From NCBI RefSeq assembly GCF_000720485.1, contig NZ_JOAX01000021.1, positions 1 to 64,000 of the forward strand: a DNA stretch of 64,000 nt. The letters run 5' to 3'. Numbering within the stretch: position 1 is the first letter of the stretch; each line of letters begins with the position of its first letter. Shown here one piece after another: positions 16,462 to 25,164 of this stretch. The position numbers were made by a program, and so were the translations under genes. The notes beneath the pieces were generated by a model, which saw only the letters and a program-made list of their open reading frames with translations, was not told the origin of the DNA and did no database searches. The DNA is from Streptomyces ochraceiscleroticus (GTDB lineage Bacteria > Actinomycetota > Actinomycetes > Streptomycetales > Streptomycetaceae).

Positions 16462-18629
16462 CCACCGACACCACAAACCAAGAACTCGACACCACGAGGC
16501 AAGCAGCCGGCACCACGCAGCAAGAAGCCCTCCTGCCCACCGCCCCGCCCACCCGCGCGCCGCGCCAGGATCCGCCGACCGGACACGAGGGCCAAGGGCG
16601 CGTCGGCGCCGGTCTGTTCGCTCCCGGGCAGTTGGTGAAGTCGCTGCCGGACGCGGTACGCAAGCTCGACCCGCGCATCATGGTGAAGTCGCCCGTGATG
16701 TTCGTGGTCCTGGTCGGCTCGGTGCTGACCACCGTGTTCGCCTGCACGGACCCCGGTGACTGGTTCGGCTGGACGATCAGCGCCTGGCTCTGGCTGACCG
16801 TCCTCTTCGCCAACCTGGCGGAGGCCGTGGCCGAGGGCCGCGGCAAGGCGCAGGCGGACACCCTGCGCAGGGCCAAGACCGACACCGTGGCCCGCCGCCT
16901 CGCCGGTGACACGGAGGAGCGCGTCCCCGGTACCGAACTGCGCGTCGGCGACCGGGTGGTGTGCGAGGCGGGCGACATCATCCCCGGTGACGGCGACGTC
17001 GTCGAGGGCGTGGCATCGGTCGACGAGTCCGCGATCACGGGCGAATCGGCGCCGGTCATCCGGGAGTCCGGCGGCGACCGGTCCGCGGTCACCGGCGGTA
17101 CGAAGGTACTGTCCGACCGCATCGTCATCAGGATCACGGCGAAGCCCGGCGAGACCTTCATCGACCGGATGATCAATCTGGTCGAGGGCGCGGCCCGGCA
17201 GAAGACACCCAACGAGATCGCGCTGAACATCCTGCTCGCGTCCCTCACGATCGTCTTCCTGCTCGCCGTGGCCACCCTGCCGCCGTTCGCGTCGTACGCG
17301 GGCACGCATCTGACCATGGTCGTCCTGGTGGCCCTGCTGGTCTGCCTCATCCCGACCACGATCGGCGCACTGCTCTCCGCGATCGGCATCGCCGGCATGG
17401 ACCGCCTCGTCCAGCGCAATGTCCTGGCGATGTCCGGGCGCGCCGTCGAGGCCGCGGGCGACGTCTCCACCCTCCTGCTGGACAAGACCGGCACCATCAC
17501 CCTCGGCAACCGCCGGGCCGCCGAGTTCGTCCCCGTACGCGGTACCACCGCCGCCGAGGTCGCGAGCGCCGCCCAGCTCTCCTCGCTGGCCGACGAGACC
17601 CCCGAAGGCCGCTCCGTGGTCGTGCTGGCCAAGGAGAAGTACGGGCTGCGCGAGCGCACTCAGGCGGATCTGGCGCACGCGGAGTGGATCGCCTTCACCG
17701 CGCAGACCCGTATGTCGGGCGTCGACGTCGACGGGCGCCGCATCCGTAAGGGAGCGGCCGGTTCGGTCCTCACCTGGGTCAGGGAACAGGGTGGCACGGT
17801 TCCCGAGGACGCCGAAGAGATCGCGAACTCCATCTCGGAGGCGGGCGGCACGCCCCTGCTGGTCGCTGTCGAAGGCGCCGACGGGGCGCGGGTGTTGGGT
17901 GTCATTCACCTCAAGGACGTGGTCAAGGAGGGGATGCGGGAGCGGTTCGAGGAGCTGCGCCGGATGGGCATCAAGACTGTCATGATCACGGGTGACAACC
18001 CGCTGACCGCGAAGGCCATCGCGGACGAGGCGGGTGTGGACGACTTCCTCGCCGAGGCCACGCCTGAGGACAAGATGGCCCTGATCAAGCGGGAGCAGGC
18101 GGGCGGCAAGCTGGTCGCGATGACGGGCGACGGTACGAACGACGCCCCGGCGCTGGCCCAGGCGGACGTGGGCGTGGCCATGAACACCGGCACCTCCGCC
18201 GCCAAGGAGGCCGGCAACATGGTCGACCTCGACTCCAACCCGACGAAGCTCATCGAGATCGTCGAGATCGGCAAGCAACTCCTCATCACCCGGGGCGCGC
18301 TGACGACCTTCTCGATCGCCAACGACGTCGCCAAGTACTTCGCGATCATCCCGGCACTGTTCGCCGCGGTGTACCCCGGCCTGGACAAGCTCAACATCAT
18401 GCGGCTGTCCTCTCCCGACTCCGCGATCCTCTCCGCCGTCATCTTCAACGCGCTGATCATCATCGCGCTGGTACCGCTGGCCCTGAAGGGCGTCCAGTAC
18501 CGGCCGGCCGGCGCGGACAGAATGCTCCGCCGCAACCTCGGGATCTACGGGCTCGGCGGCCTCGTCGCCCCCTTCCTCGGCATCAAACTCATCGACCTGC
18601 TTCTCTCCCTCATCCCCGGAATCGGCTGA
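16458..18629 (+). CDS. kdpB: K+-transporting P-type ATPase subunit KdpB
   Basis: A 723-aa P-type ATPase. The actuator motif is [10 protein letters not shown] (around 193-202), the phosphorylated aspartate is Asp342 in [13 protein letters not shown], and the hinge motif is [20 protein letters not shown]. It hydrolyses ATP to drive K+ through KdpA. The first 45-50 residues (rich in Thr, Gln and Pro) are an extension beyond the usual N-terminus and probably disordered. The gene overlaps kdpA by four bases, and kdpC follows after 8 bases. Confidence 0.97.
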   Translation: MTTDTTNQELDTTRQAAGTTQQEALLPTAPPTRAPRQDPPTGHEGQGRVGAGLFAPGQLVKSLPDAVRKLDPRIMVKSPVMFVVLVGSVLTTVFACTDPGDWFGWTISAWLWLTVLFANLAEAVAEGRGKAQADTLRRAKTDTVARRLAGDTEERVPGTELRVGDRVVCEAGDIIPGDGDVVEGVASVDESAITGESAPVIRESGGDRSAVTGGTKVLSDRIVIRITAKPGETFIDRMINLVEGAARQKTPNEIALNILLASLTIVFLLAVATLPPFASYAGTHLTMVVLVALLVCLIPTTIGALLSAIGIAGMDRLVQRNVLAMSGRAVEAAGDVSTLLLDKTGTITLGNRRAAEFVPVRGTTAAEVASAAQLSSLADETPEGRSVVVLAKEKYGLRERTQADLAHAEWIAFTAQTRMSGVDVDGRRIRKGAAGSVLTWVREQGGTVPEDAEEIANSISEAGGTPLLVAVEGADGARVLGVIHLKDVVKEGMRERFEELRRMGIKTVMITGDNPLTAKAIADEAGVDDFLAEATPEDKMALIKREQAGGKLVAMTGDGTNDAPALAQADVGVAMNTGTSAAKEAGNMVDLDSNPTKLIEIVEIGKQLLITRGALTTFSIANDVAKYFAIIPALFAAVYPGLDKLNIMRLSSPDSAILSAVIFNALIIIALVPLALKGVQYRPAGADRMLRRNLGIYGLGGLVAPFLGIKLIDLLLSLIPGIG

Positions 18630-18637
18630 TCACGGTC

Positions 18638-19303
18638 ATGAACAACTCGGTCACCCACACCGCCCGGCTCGTCGGCGCGGGCCTGCGCGCCCTTCTGCTC
18701 CTGACCGTCGTGTGCGGCGTGCTCTACCCGCTCGCGGTCACCGGCATCGCCCAGGGCCTCTTCCCCCACCGGGCCAACGGCTCGGAAATCAAGGCCGACG
18801 GCAAGGTCGTCGGTTCCGAACTGATCGGGCAGCGCTACGACTTGCCGCTCGCCAAAGGCCGGGAAACCCCGCGGCCGGACCTCAAGTGGTTCCAGCCCCG
18901 CCCTTCCCACGGCCTCGGCACCAACACCGTCAACACCCAGTACAAGCTGCTCCTCTCCGGCGCCACCAACCGCTCCGCCGACAACCCGGAGCTGCTGACC
19001 TGGGTCAAGGACGCCAAGGCCGCGGTCGTACGCGACAACTCGGTGCCGGGCTATCGCGTACGCCCCTCCCAAGTCCCCGCCGACGCGGTCACCTCCTCCG
19101 GCTCCGGCCTGGACCCGGACATCTCCCCGCAGTACGCCCGGCTCCAGGTCCACCGCGTCGCGGAGCGCAATCACCTCCCGGTCGCCCGGGTGGCCGGGCT
19201 GGTCGAGGACCACACCGAGGGCCGCATCGCCGGCTTCATGGGTGAACCGCGGGTCAACGTCCTCCAACTCAACGAGGCGCTGCGGGACCTGACGGGTAGC
19301 TGA
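18638..19303 (+). CDS. kdpC: K+-transporting ATPase subunit KdpC
   Basis: A 221-aa protein with one N-terminal transmembrane helix (LRALLLLTVVCGVLYPLAVT) and a periplasm-facing soluble domain. Family motifs present are GSELIGQ, WFQPRPS, SSGSGLDPDISP and the C-terminal VNVLQLNEAL. It is the regulatory/chaperone subunit of KdpFABC. It ends the kdp operon: no KdpD sensor kinase or KdpE regulator follows. Confidence 0.96.
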   Translation: MNNSVTHTARLVGAGLRALLLLTVVCGVLYPLAVTGIAQGLFPHRANGSEIKADGKVVGSELIGQRYDLPLAKGRETPRPDLKWFQPRPSHGLGTNTVNTQYKLLLSGATNRSADNPELLTWVKDAKAAVVRDNSVPGYRVRPSQVPADAVTSSGSGLDPDISPQYARLQVHRVAERNHLPVARVAGLVEDHTEGRIAGFMGEPRVNVLQLNEALRDLTGS

Positions 19304-19421
19304 GCTGACCGTGGGGGAAACTGGCCGATCTCGTCGTCACACCGCCGGGCTGACGGGCCGGCCCTTCACGAGTACTGCCGGGAGACGGCATCCTGGACGC
19401 ATCCGACGCACAGGAGATGCG

Positions 19422-19634
19422 ATGCGCCACTGGAAACCGGGTACGCGGCGGCTCCTCGCGGGAGCCCTGGCCGCGTCCGCCGGGGTCGCGGTCCTCACCG
19501 CTTTTCACACGTCTCCGAGGGACGGCGGCGGGGCCGTCGTGAAGCGGCCGACGCAGGCCGAGCGGGAGTCGTGGATGTCGGAGCAGGAGCTGCGGGAGGT
19601 CCTGCGCCACGACGGGCCCAGGGAGTTCAAGTAG
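19422..19634 (+). CDS. Small membrane-anchored or secreted hypothetical protein
   Basis: A 70-aa protein with a basic N-terminus (MRHWKPGTRR), one hydrophobic stretch LLAGALAASAGVAVLTAF and a charged, helical C-terminal part (QAERESWMSEQELREVLRHDG). AGGAG lies 5 bases before the ATG at 19422. It may be exported or anchored by the N-terminal helix. No family is recognised. It follows kdpC after 118 bases and could be a separate unit. Confidence 0.6.
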   Translation: MRHWKPGTRRLLAGALAASAGVAVLTAFHTSPRDGGGAVVKRPTQAERESWMSEQELREVLRHDGPREFK

Positions 19635-19694
19635 GGGCACTTCCTCTGCCTGAAACTCCCGGGGCCACTGCAACTCCCTGACTGGAAAGGGTGG

Positions 19695-20798
19695 TTACTC
19701 GACGGCCTGGTACACGGCGGCGGCCTGTGCGCCGTGTTCGGAGGAGAACAGGTGGTTGTCCGTGTAGTTGCCGGACGAGTCCACGTTGCGGTGGCTGTTG
19801 GTGCCGACGATCTGCGGCGCGCTGACCAGGTTCTTGACCATCGGGCCGCCGGAAGCGCCGCCGCCCATGTCGCAGTCCATCTGAAGCCGCTCGTCCAGCG
19901 GGTTCCACTCGGAGGCGTCCACGGTGTCACCGGCGCAGTACATCTGGTCCTCGCCGCTGAAGTCGCTGTCCGGCCGGTTGTAGCCGCGGCCGGGGTAGCC
20001 GAGGGAGAAGACGAGGTCGTTGTCCGGGGAGTTGGAGCGGAACTCATACCCGTAGGCGCCGACCTCGTCCTGGAGGTAACCGCGCTGTGCGTCCTTCTTG
20101 ACGACCATGGCGCCCATGTCCGCGTAGCGGTAGTCGGGTTCGTCGATCCACTGCTGGGGGACGACGGAGTAGTCCTTGACCCACCCGCCGTACGGGTCGT
20201 CGCCGCCCCGGGAACCGGGCAGGAAGATGCTGTTCTTGGTCCAGCCGCCGCTCTCCTTGTCGTAGAGGCAGTGCGCGGCGGTCCACAGCATGGAGCGGTT
20301 GTCGTGCGTGATGACCGACGCCGTGCACTGTGCGGGCTTACCGTTGGCCTGCTGGAACAGGAGGAGTCCGGTCTGCCGCCACGGGGACCGGTGCGGGAAC
20401 GGCGTGCGCAGCGACCGGGACAGCTCGGGGTCGTCGGCAGCCGCCCGCGCGTTCCGCTCCGCGTCCCCGGCGGCGCCCTTCGGGAGCGTCGGACCGGCGG
20501 ACATCGACACATCGGGCAGGTCGGCCCCGTCGGTCGGGGTTCTCTTCTGCCGCGTGGCGGACTCGTGGGCGGTGCCCGCGTCGGCGGGGTGGGCCATCGC
20601 CTCGGCTCTGCGCTCGGGTGTCCAGTAGGCGCGTACCGTACTGGACTTCGCGGTGTCGCGGTCGACGTGTACTCCGGGAAGGCGGGTGCCCTCGGCGGCA
20701 CCGGGTCCGGCGGCCTGTGCGGTGCTGCCGAGGGCGGCCAGTAAGGCTGAGGCGGCCATGGCAGCGACGGTGATCCTGATGCTTCCGGCTGGTCTCAT
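19695..20798 (-). CDS. Secreted trypsin-like serine protease
   Basis: A 367-aa exported protein. Signal peptide: RITVAAMAASALLAALGSTAQA, probable cleavage after residue 29-30. A proregion-like segment of about 100 residues precedes an S1/V8-type protease domain with the triad His176 (WTAAHC), Asp227 (YADMGAM) and Ser316 (GGGASGGP). Cys158/Cys177 and Cys289/Cys309 look like disulfides. It lacks the transmembrane or repeat domains of other proteases. The substrate is unknown; in Streptomyces such enzymes contribute to extracellular protein turnover. Confidence 0.9.
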   Translation of the reverse strand: MRPAGSIRITVAAMAASALLAALGSTAQAAGPGAAEGTRLPGVHVDRDTAKSSTVRAYWTPERRAEAMAHPADAGTAHESATRQKRTPTDGADLPDVSMSAGPTLPKGAAGDAERNARAAADDPELSRSLRTPFPHRSPWRQTGLLLFQQANGKPAQCTASVITHDNRSMLWTAAHCLYDKESGGWTKNSIFLPGSRGGDDPYGGWVKDYSVVPQQWIDEPDYRYADMGAMVVKKDAQRGYLQDEVGAYGYEFRSNSPDNDLVFSLGYPGRGYNRPDSDFSGEDQMYCAGDTVDASEWNPLDERLQMDCDMGGGASGGPMVKNLVSAPQIVGTNSHRNVDSSGNYTDNHLFSSEHGAQAAAVYQAVE

Positions 20799-21142
20799 GC
20801 CGCGAGGAGATCATGCCCCCGTCATGTCATGAACGGGACAATACCAGCAGGGCTTATTCCGCCCGAATTCTGGCCGACTGCCGGGGGTTGACAGCGCCGG
20901 GCCGCGAACGGGCTGCCGCTCTCCCACCGTACGCGACCGTGCGGGAGGCCGCTCAGAAGAGGCCGCTCATCCACAGGAAGCCCTCCCCAGAGGTTCGCGC
21001 ACCGCAAGGGTGCATCAGCACTCCGTCACCGAATCCGGGATTTCGTCAGCAAGGCGTCAGGATGCGTACGTTTTTCCGCTCCAGCGGGCACATGGTTTCT
21101 GGCGCGCCCCGGAGGACCCCAGCTCCTCAAGGAGGAAATGCC
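20799..21142. other. Gene-free 344-bp divergent region
   Basis: This separates the protease (minus) from the SAV_915-type gene (plus) and should contain both promoters. A TTGACA at 20888-20893 has no convincing -10 element at the right distance. A ribosome site (AAGGAGG, 21129-21135) serves the plus-strand gene. No other structure was recognised. Confidence 0.4.
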
Positions 21143-21610
21143 ATGTCAGACGTCTCACCGGCCGAAGAGCCGGAAGCGCGTGGCCAGGGCCGGGCGGGAG
21201 CACTGTACGTACCCGTCCGGCCCGGGCCTGCCGGATACGCGGCCCGCCTGTTCCGTACGCCGCTCGGCGAACGTACCGCCGTCGGCTTCACCACCCTGCA
21301 GCAGCTCGTCAGCACGCTCGGCCCCGGCCAGGCGTGGATCAAGCTCTCGGAGCCGGCCCTGCGAGCCCTGACCGTCCCGCTGGGCATCACGCGACTCCTG
21401 CTGAACCCCTCGCTCGCGGCCTCCACCGCGGCACCGAGCGCACGTGCCGCGGCCCCGCGGCTTCCCCTCACCATCCGGCGCGGTGCCCGGAAGCGCTCGG
21501 AGGTGACCACGACGCTGCCGGCGCGCTCGGATATGGCCACGGCGCTGCATGCGATCGCCATCCGCCAACATCTCGTGAAGACCGGGACCGTCGGCGCGAA
21601 GACCGCGTAA
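21143..21610 (+). CDS. SAV_915-family protein (SseB-like fold)
   Basis: A 155-aa protein whose centre, LYVPVRPGPAGYAARLFRTP then GERTAVGFTTLQQL and WIKLSEPALRALTVPLGITR, matches the pattern I know from Streptomyces SAV_915-type proteins. The C-terminal 60 residues are Ala/Arg-rich and lack the usual conservation, as if the tail had been replaced. AAGGAGG precedes the ATG at 21143. Many Streptomyces genomes hold paralogues near conservons and regulators; no biochemical function is established. Confidence 0.6.
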   Translation: MSDVSPAEEPEARGQGRAGALYVPVRPGPAGYAARLFRTPLGERTAVGFTTLQQLVSTLGPGQAWIKLSEPALRALTVPLGITRLLLNPSLAASTAAPSARAAAPRLPLTIRRGARKRSEVTTTLPARSDMATALHAIAIRQHLVKTGTVGAKTA

Positions 21611-21785
21611 GGACGACATCCGGCCGGCCGAGAACGGCTGGAGCCTGGGCGGGCCTGCGCAGGTAAGGAGTCAACCGCCTGTCCACCCTGGCCACGGCGC
21701 CCGATCCCGGTGACCGATACCGACTGGCGGCGGTCACCGGGCCGGGCGCGCTGTCGCTGGAGGGGAGGCGGTACGATCGGAACGA

Positions 21786-21801
21786 TTTGAACTCGTTCAA
21801 A
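21786..21801. promoter_or_regulatory. Palindrome TTTGAAC-TC-GTTCAAA
   Basis: Seven-base arms around a two-base centre, ending 18 bases before the ATG of the small membrane protein. Its inner 14-mer (TTGAACTCGTTCAA) also fits TNNAACNNGTTNNA, the same class as the site at 11962. A TetR-type operator overlapping the ribosome site or leader is the natural reading. Confidence 0.5.
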
Positions 21802-21819
21802 AAAAGGGGGGAGCACGTC

Positions 21820-22110
21820 ATGGCTGAGCCGACCGCACCCAACCCGACCGACACACCCGCCGTCGCCCTGGGTCCCACCGCACTCGTCCTCGGCGCCTTC
21901 TCCGCGATAGGCGCATGGGTGCCCCCGCTCGTGTTCGTCACGCTTCCATGGACGATCATCGCCGGAGCCCTCGCCGTCACCCTCGGCGCGACGGGCATCC
22001 ACCACGCCCGGCGCGGCGCCGGCCGCCTGTGGACCGCCCTCGCCGGCACCGCCCTCGGCGCCATCGGCCTCATCGGCACCGTCACCCTCATCTGGCTACT
22101 CAGCACCTGA
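21820..22110 (+). CDS. Small two/three-helix membrane protein (DUF4190-like)
   Basis: A 96-aa protein with a hydrophilic, proline-rich N-terminus and hydrophobic segments around VALGPTALVLGAFSAIGAW, VFVTLPWTIIAGALAVTLGA and TALAGTALGAIGLIGTVTLI. The glycine-rich helix pattern resembles DUF4190 domains of actinobacterial membrane proteins. The ATG at 21820 follows a GGGGGGAG ribosome site; an in-frame ATG at 21787 lies inside the palindrome and has none. Function unknown. Confidence 0.65.
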   Translation: MAEPTAPNPTDTPAVALGPTALVLGAFSAIGAWVPPLVFVTLPWTIIAGALAVTLGATGIHHARRGAGRLWTALAGTALGAIGLIGTVTLIWLLST

Positions 22111-22135
22111 CCCGGAGCCCACAACGCAGCGCCCG

Positions 22136-22771
22136 CTACGGCGCTCCCACGATGCGCAGCGCGATGTCACCGTACTGGTAGGCGAGTTGATCGACGGTGA
22201 ACTCCCCTCCCTCGCGGAACCAGCTCGACACGCCAATACCCATGTCGAGGATGGAGTACGAGGCGATCCTGGCCGCAGGGACACGGAAGACGCCCTCGTC
22301 CGCACCCCGTTCGATGAGCTCACGGAAGCGGGTCTCATAGTCGCTGCGGCGGGCGAGCACCCGCGCCTGGTCGGGCTGTTCCAGGCTGCCGATCTCGCGA
22401 TTGCCGACGAATGCCTCCAGGCGGTGGCGCGCGTGATAGCGAATGTGCGCCTCCACGGAGCGGCGGAGCTGCTCGCGCACATCGTCCACGCCCGCCACCG
22501 CCGCCGAGTTGTCCGCGATGAGCTGCTCCATCGTGCCGATCATGATCTCGGCGAGGAGGTCGTGCTTGGACGTCACGTGCTTGTACAGGCTCGGGCCGCG
22601 GATGCCGACGGCGGCTCCGATGTCGGTCATGGTCGTGGACCGGTAGCCCTGCTCGGCGAACAGCCTCAGCGCGGCCTCGCGGATCCCCGCCCGGCGATCG
22701 GCCGCGGGCGTCCCCTCGGCGCGGGGCGGCCGATGCGGCCGCTCGTATGCCTCACGTGGGGATTCAGTCAC
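22136..22771 (-). CDS. TetR/AcrR-family transcriptional regulator
   Basis: A 211-aa repressor with an N-terminal TetR domain: AALRLFAEQGYRSTTMTDIG, then the recognition helix GIRGPSLYKHVTSKHDLLAE. The C-terminal ligand domain resembles FadR-like TetR_C members. The start is the GTG at 22771, preceded by GGAGGAGGGG; upstream codons lie in the promoter region. It diverges from an acyl-CoA dehydrogenase operon starting at 22908, and the 136-bp gap has two related half-palindromes, so it most likely represses that operon and itself, with an acyl-CoA or the free acid as inducer (inference). Confidence 0.9.
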   Translation of the reverse strand: MTESPREAYERPHRPPRAEGTPAADRRAGIREAALRLFAEQGYRSTTMTDIGAAVGIRGPSLYKHVTSKHDLLAEIMIGTMEQLIADNSAAVAGVDDVREQLRRSVEAHIRYHARHRLEAFVGNREIGSLEQPDQARVLARRSDYETRFRELIERGADEGVFRVPAARIASYSILDMGIGVSSWFREGGEFTVDQLAYQYGDIALRIVGAP

Positions 22772-22793
22772 GTGTCCCCTCCTCCAGCTATTG

Positions 22794-22885
22794 CTGATTA
22801 GCCAGCCATGCCACTCCTGAGCAGCCACTATAGACCGAACCCTTGACACCGCACCCTGCTCGGCCATGTCATGGCTAATGGTCAG
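22794..22885. promoter_or_regulatory. Paired inverted operator-like elements (CTGA..TTAGCCA)
   Basis: CTGATTAGCCA at 22794-22804 and, in the opposite orientation, TGGCTAATGGTCAG at 22872-22885 share TTAGCCA and CTGA blocks. They flank the divergent promoter region of the TetR gene and the acyl-CoA dehydrogenase operon; a TTGACA hexamer lies between them at 22843-22848. Probable binding sites for the adjacent TetR protein. Confidence 0.4.
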
Positions 22886-22907
22886 TAGCCAAGATCAGGG
22901 GAGAGAC

Positions 22908-24110
22908 GTGTCCATCAGCTTCGAGATCGACGAGCGGGTCGCCGGCATCGCACGGCGCACCGCGGAGTTCGTTCGGGACGTGGTGATACCCGAGGAGCGG
23001 GCGTGCGACGGGGACGTCCACGCCGGGCCGGAGCCGCTGCGGCGGCGGCTGCAGGAAGGGGCCCGGGCGGCCGGGGTGTTCGCTCCGCATGTCGGCGAGG
23101 AATTCGGCGGGCTCCGGCTCGATCTGCGCGGGCAGGCGGTCGTGTTCGAGGCAGCCGGTTACTCCCTTCTCGGTCCCCTCGCGCTCAACTGCGCGGCGCC
23201 CGACGAGGGCAATATGCATCTGCTCGAAGTGGTGGCCACCGAAGAGCAGAAGGCGCGGTATCTGCGGCCGCTCGCCGCGGGTGAGGTGCGTTCCTGCTTC
23301 GCGATGACCGAGCCGGCGCCGGGCGCCGGCTCCGATCCGCGCGCGCTGGCGACCGTGGCCACGAGGACCAGCGGTGGCTGGCGGATCGACGGCCGCAAGT
23401 GGTTCATCAGCGGGGCCGACGGGGCGGCGTTCGCCATCTGCGTGGCCCGCACCAGCGGCGGCCCGGGTGACCCGGGCGGCGCGACCATGTTCCTGGTCGA
23501 CTCCGACAACCCGGGCATGAAGATCGTCCGCAATATCGACACCTTGGACCACGGTCTGTTCGGCGGGCACAGCGAGGTCGTCTTCGAAGGCTGCGAGGTG
23601 CCGGACAGCGCCGTCCTGGGCGAGGTGGACGAGGGCTTCCGCTATGCCCAGGTGCGCCTCGGTCCCGCGCGCATGACGCACTGCATGCGCTGGCTCGGCG
23701 TGGCGCGCAGGGCGCAGGACGTCGCCCTGGAGCGCGCGGCGGACCGTTCGGCGTTCGGCGGAAAACTGGCCGAACTAGGCATGGTGCAGCAGTTGTTGGC
23801 GGACTCGGAGATCGACATCGAGACCGGCCGCGCGGTGCTGTGGCGGGCCTGCTGGGAACTGGACCAGGGGCGTTCGGCCGCCCAGCACACCTCGATCGCC
23901 AAGACGTACGTCTCCGAGGCGGTGGGCCGTGTGGTCGACCGTGCCGTCCAGGTGTGCGGCGCGCTCGGCATCTCGGGGGACGCCCCGCTGTCGCGGCTGT
24001 ACCGCGAAGTCCGTCCCTTCCGTATCTACGACGGCCCGTCCGAGACCCACCGCTGGGCGATCGCCAAGCGGGCGGTGCGGGCCGCGACGGAGCGGAGGGA
24101 AACGCGATGA
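22908..24110 (+). CDS. Acyl-CoA dehydrogenase
   Basis: A 400-aa flavoenzyme. N-terminal helical domain, then SCFAMTEPAPGAGSDPRAL (substrate/FAD barrel signature), WRIDGRKWFISGADGAAFAI, and the C-terminal helical domain with RSAFGGKLAELGMVQQLLAD and the ending SETHRWAIAKRAV. The GTG at 22908 is used because GGGGAGAG precedes it. It is translationally coupled to the phosphotransferase-like gene (ATGA overlap). ACAD plus this APH-type partner is a recurring pair in actinobacterial acyl-CoA catabolism and occurs again at 36.8-38.9 kb here. Confidence 0.92.
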   Translation: MSISFEIDERVAGIARRTAEFVRDVVIPEERACDGDVHAGPEPLRRRLQEGARAAGVFAPHVGEEFGGLRLDLRGQAVVFEAAGYSLLGPLALNCAAPDEGNMHLLEVVATEEQKARYLRPLAAGEVRSCFAMTEPAPGAGSDPRALATVATRTSGGWRIDGRKWFISGADGAAFAICVARTSGGPGDPGGATMFLVDSDNPGMKIVRNIDTLDHGLFGGHSEVVFEGCEVPDSAVLGEVDEGFRYAQVRLGPARMTHCMRWLGVARRAQDVALERAADRSAFGGKLAELGMVQQLLADSEIDIETGRAVLWRACWELDQGRSAAQHTSIAKTYVSEAVGRVVDRAVQVCGALGISGDAPLSRLYREVRPFRIYDGPSETHRWAIAKRAVRAATERRETR

Positions 24111-25135
24111 CCGGGACCGGGGCGGCTGTGGCCGGCGTGGACATGGCCGCGTTGCAGCGTTACTTCGCGCGTCATGTGCCCGAGTGCGCGGGCGAGTTGA
24201 GTCTTCGCCTGTTGCAGGGCGGGCGTTCCAATCTCACGTACGAGGTGACGGACGGTACTCACCGCTGGGTGCTGCGTCGGCCGCCGCTGGGGGTGCTGAC
24301 GCCGACGGCGCACGACATGGGCCGGGAGTTCCGGGTCGTGTCCGCGCTCGGCGGGACCGGCGTGCCGGTCGCCCGCGCGGTGCTCTCGTGCACGGACCCG
24401 GAGGTGATCGGGGCGCCGTTCTGTGTCGTCGACTTCGTCGAGGGCACGGTGCTGCGCGACGGCGAGGCGGCCGCCGCGCTGTCCCCCGGGGACGCCCGCC
24501 GCAGCGCCGAGGCGCTCGTCGACGCCCTGGTGGAGCTGCATTCGGTGGATGCCGTCGACGCCGGGCTCGGTGGCTTCGGCCGCCCCGAGGGCTACCTGGA
24601 ACGGCAGGTGCGCCGGTGGCGGGGCCAGTGGGACAAGGTCGCCACCCGGGAGCTGTCCGGCCTCGACGCCCTGTACGGCCGGCTCACCACCTCCCTCCCG
24701 GTGAGCGGCACCTCGGCGATCGTGCACGGCGACTACCGGCTGGACAACACGATCCTGGCTCCCGGCGACGTCGGACGGATCGCGGCGATCGTCGACTGGG
24801 AGATGGCCACGCTCGGCGATCCGCTCGCCGACCTCGGGATGCTCCTGATGTACTGGGATCCGGCCTGCGAGCCGGTCCTCGGGGCGCGCCACGTCCCGAC
24901 CGCCAACCCCGGCTTCCCGGCCGGCCGCGAACTCGCCGAGCGGTACGCCGCGTTGTCCGGCCGCGACATCGGCTCCCTCGCCTTCTACCAGGCGCTCGGC
25001 TGCTTCAAGCTCGCCGTGATCGCCGAGGGCATCCACGCCCGCTATCTCGCGGGACAGACCGTCGGCACCGGTTTCGAACACGTCGGCTCCGCGGTCCCCG
25101 CACTGCTGCGCTCGGGCCTCGAGCTGCTGGCGTGA
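24107..25135 (+). CDS. APH-like phosphotransferase-family protein (FadE36-type)
   Basis: A 342-aa aminoglycoside-phosphotransferase-fold protein. Visible motifs: GGRSNLTYEV (N-lobe), WVLRRPPLG with the ATP lysine position replaced by arginine, VHGDYRLDNTIL (catalytic loop, Brenner motif) and IVDWEMATLGDPLADLG (metal-binding). Eukaryotic relatives are the N-terminal kinase-like domains of ACAD10/11, which phosphorylate 4-hydroxyacyl-CoAs; a similar role next to an acyl-CoA dehydrogenase is plausible. Antibiotic resistance is unlikely. It overlaps the ACAD stop by four bases. Confidence 0.88.
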   Translation: MTGTGAAVAGVDMAALQRYFARHVPECAGELSLRLLQGGRSNLTYEVTDGTHRWVLRRPPLGVLTPTAHDMGREFRVVSALGGTGVPVARAVLSCTDPEVIGAPFCVVDFVEGTVLRDGEAAAALSPGDARRSAEALVDALVELHSVDAVDAGLGGFGRPEGYLERQVRRWRGQWDKVATRELSGLDALYGRLTTSLPVSGTSAIVHGDYRLDNTILAPGDVGRIAAIVDWEMATLGDPLADLGMLLMYWDPACEPVLGARHVPTANPGFPAGRELAERYAALSGRDIGSLAFYQALGCFKLAVIAEGIHARYLAGQTVGTGFEHVGSAVPALLRSGLELLA

Positions 25136-25164
25136 CCACCGTCGTGCGTACCGAAGGAGGAGAC

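Noticed and set aside
20888..20893. TTGACA promoter element
   Set aside because: No TATAAT-like -10 hexamer at 16-19 bases in either direction; not annotated as a promoter.
24107..25135. Aminoglycoside resistance gene
   Set aside because: The APH fold is present, but context (overlap with an acyl-CoA dehydrogenase) and motifs match ACAD10/11-type acyl kinases rather than resistance enzymes.
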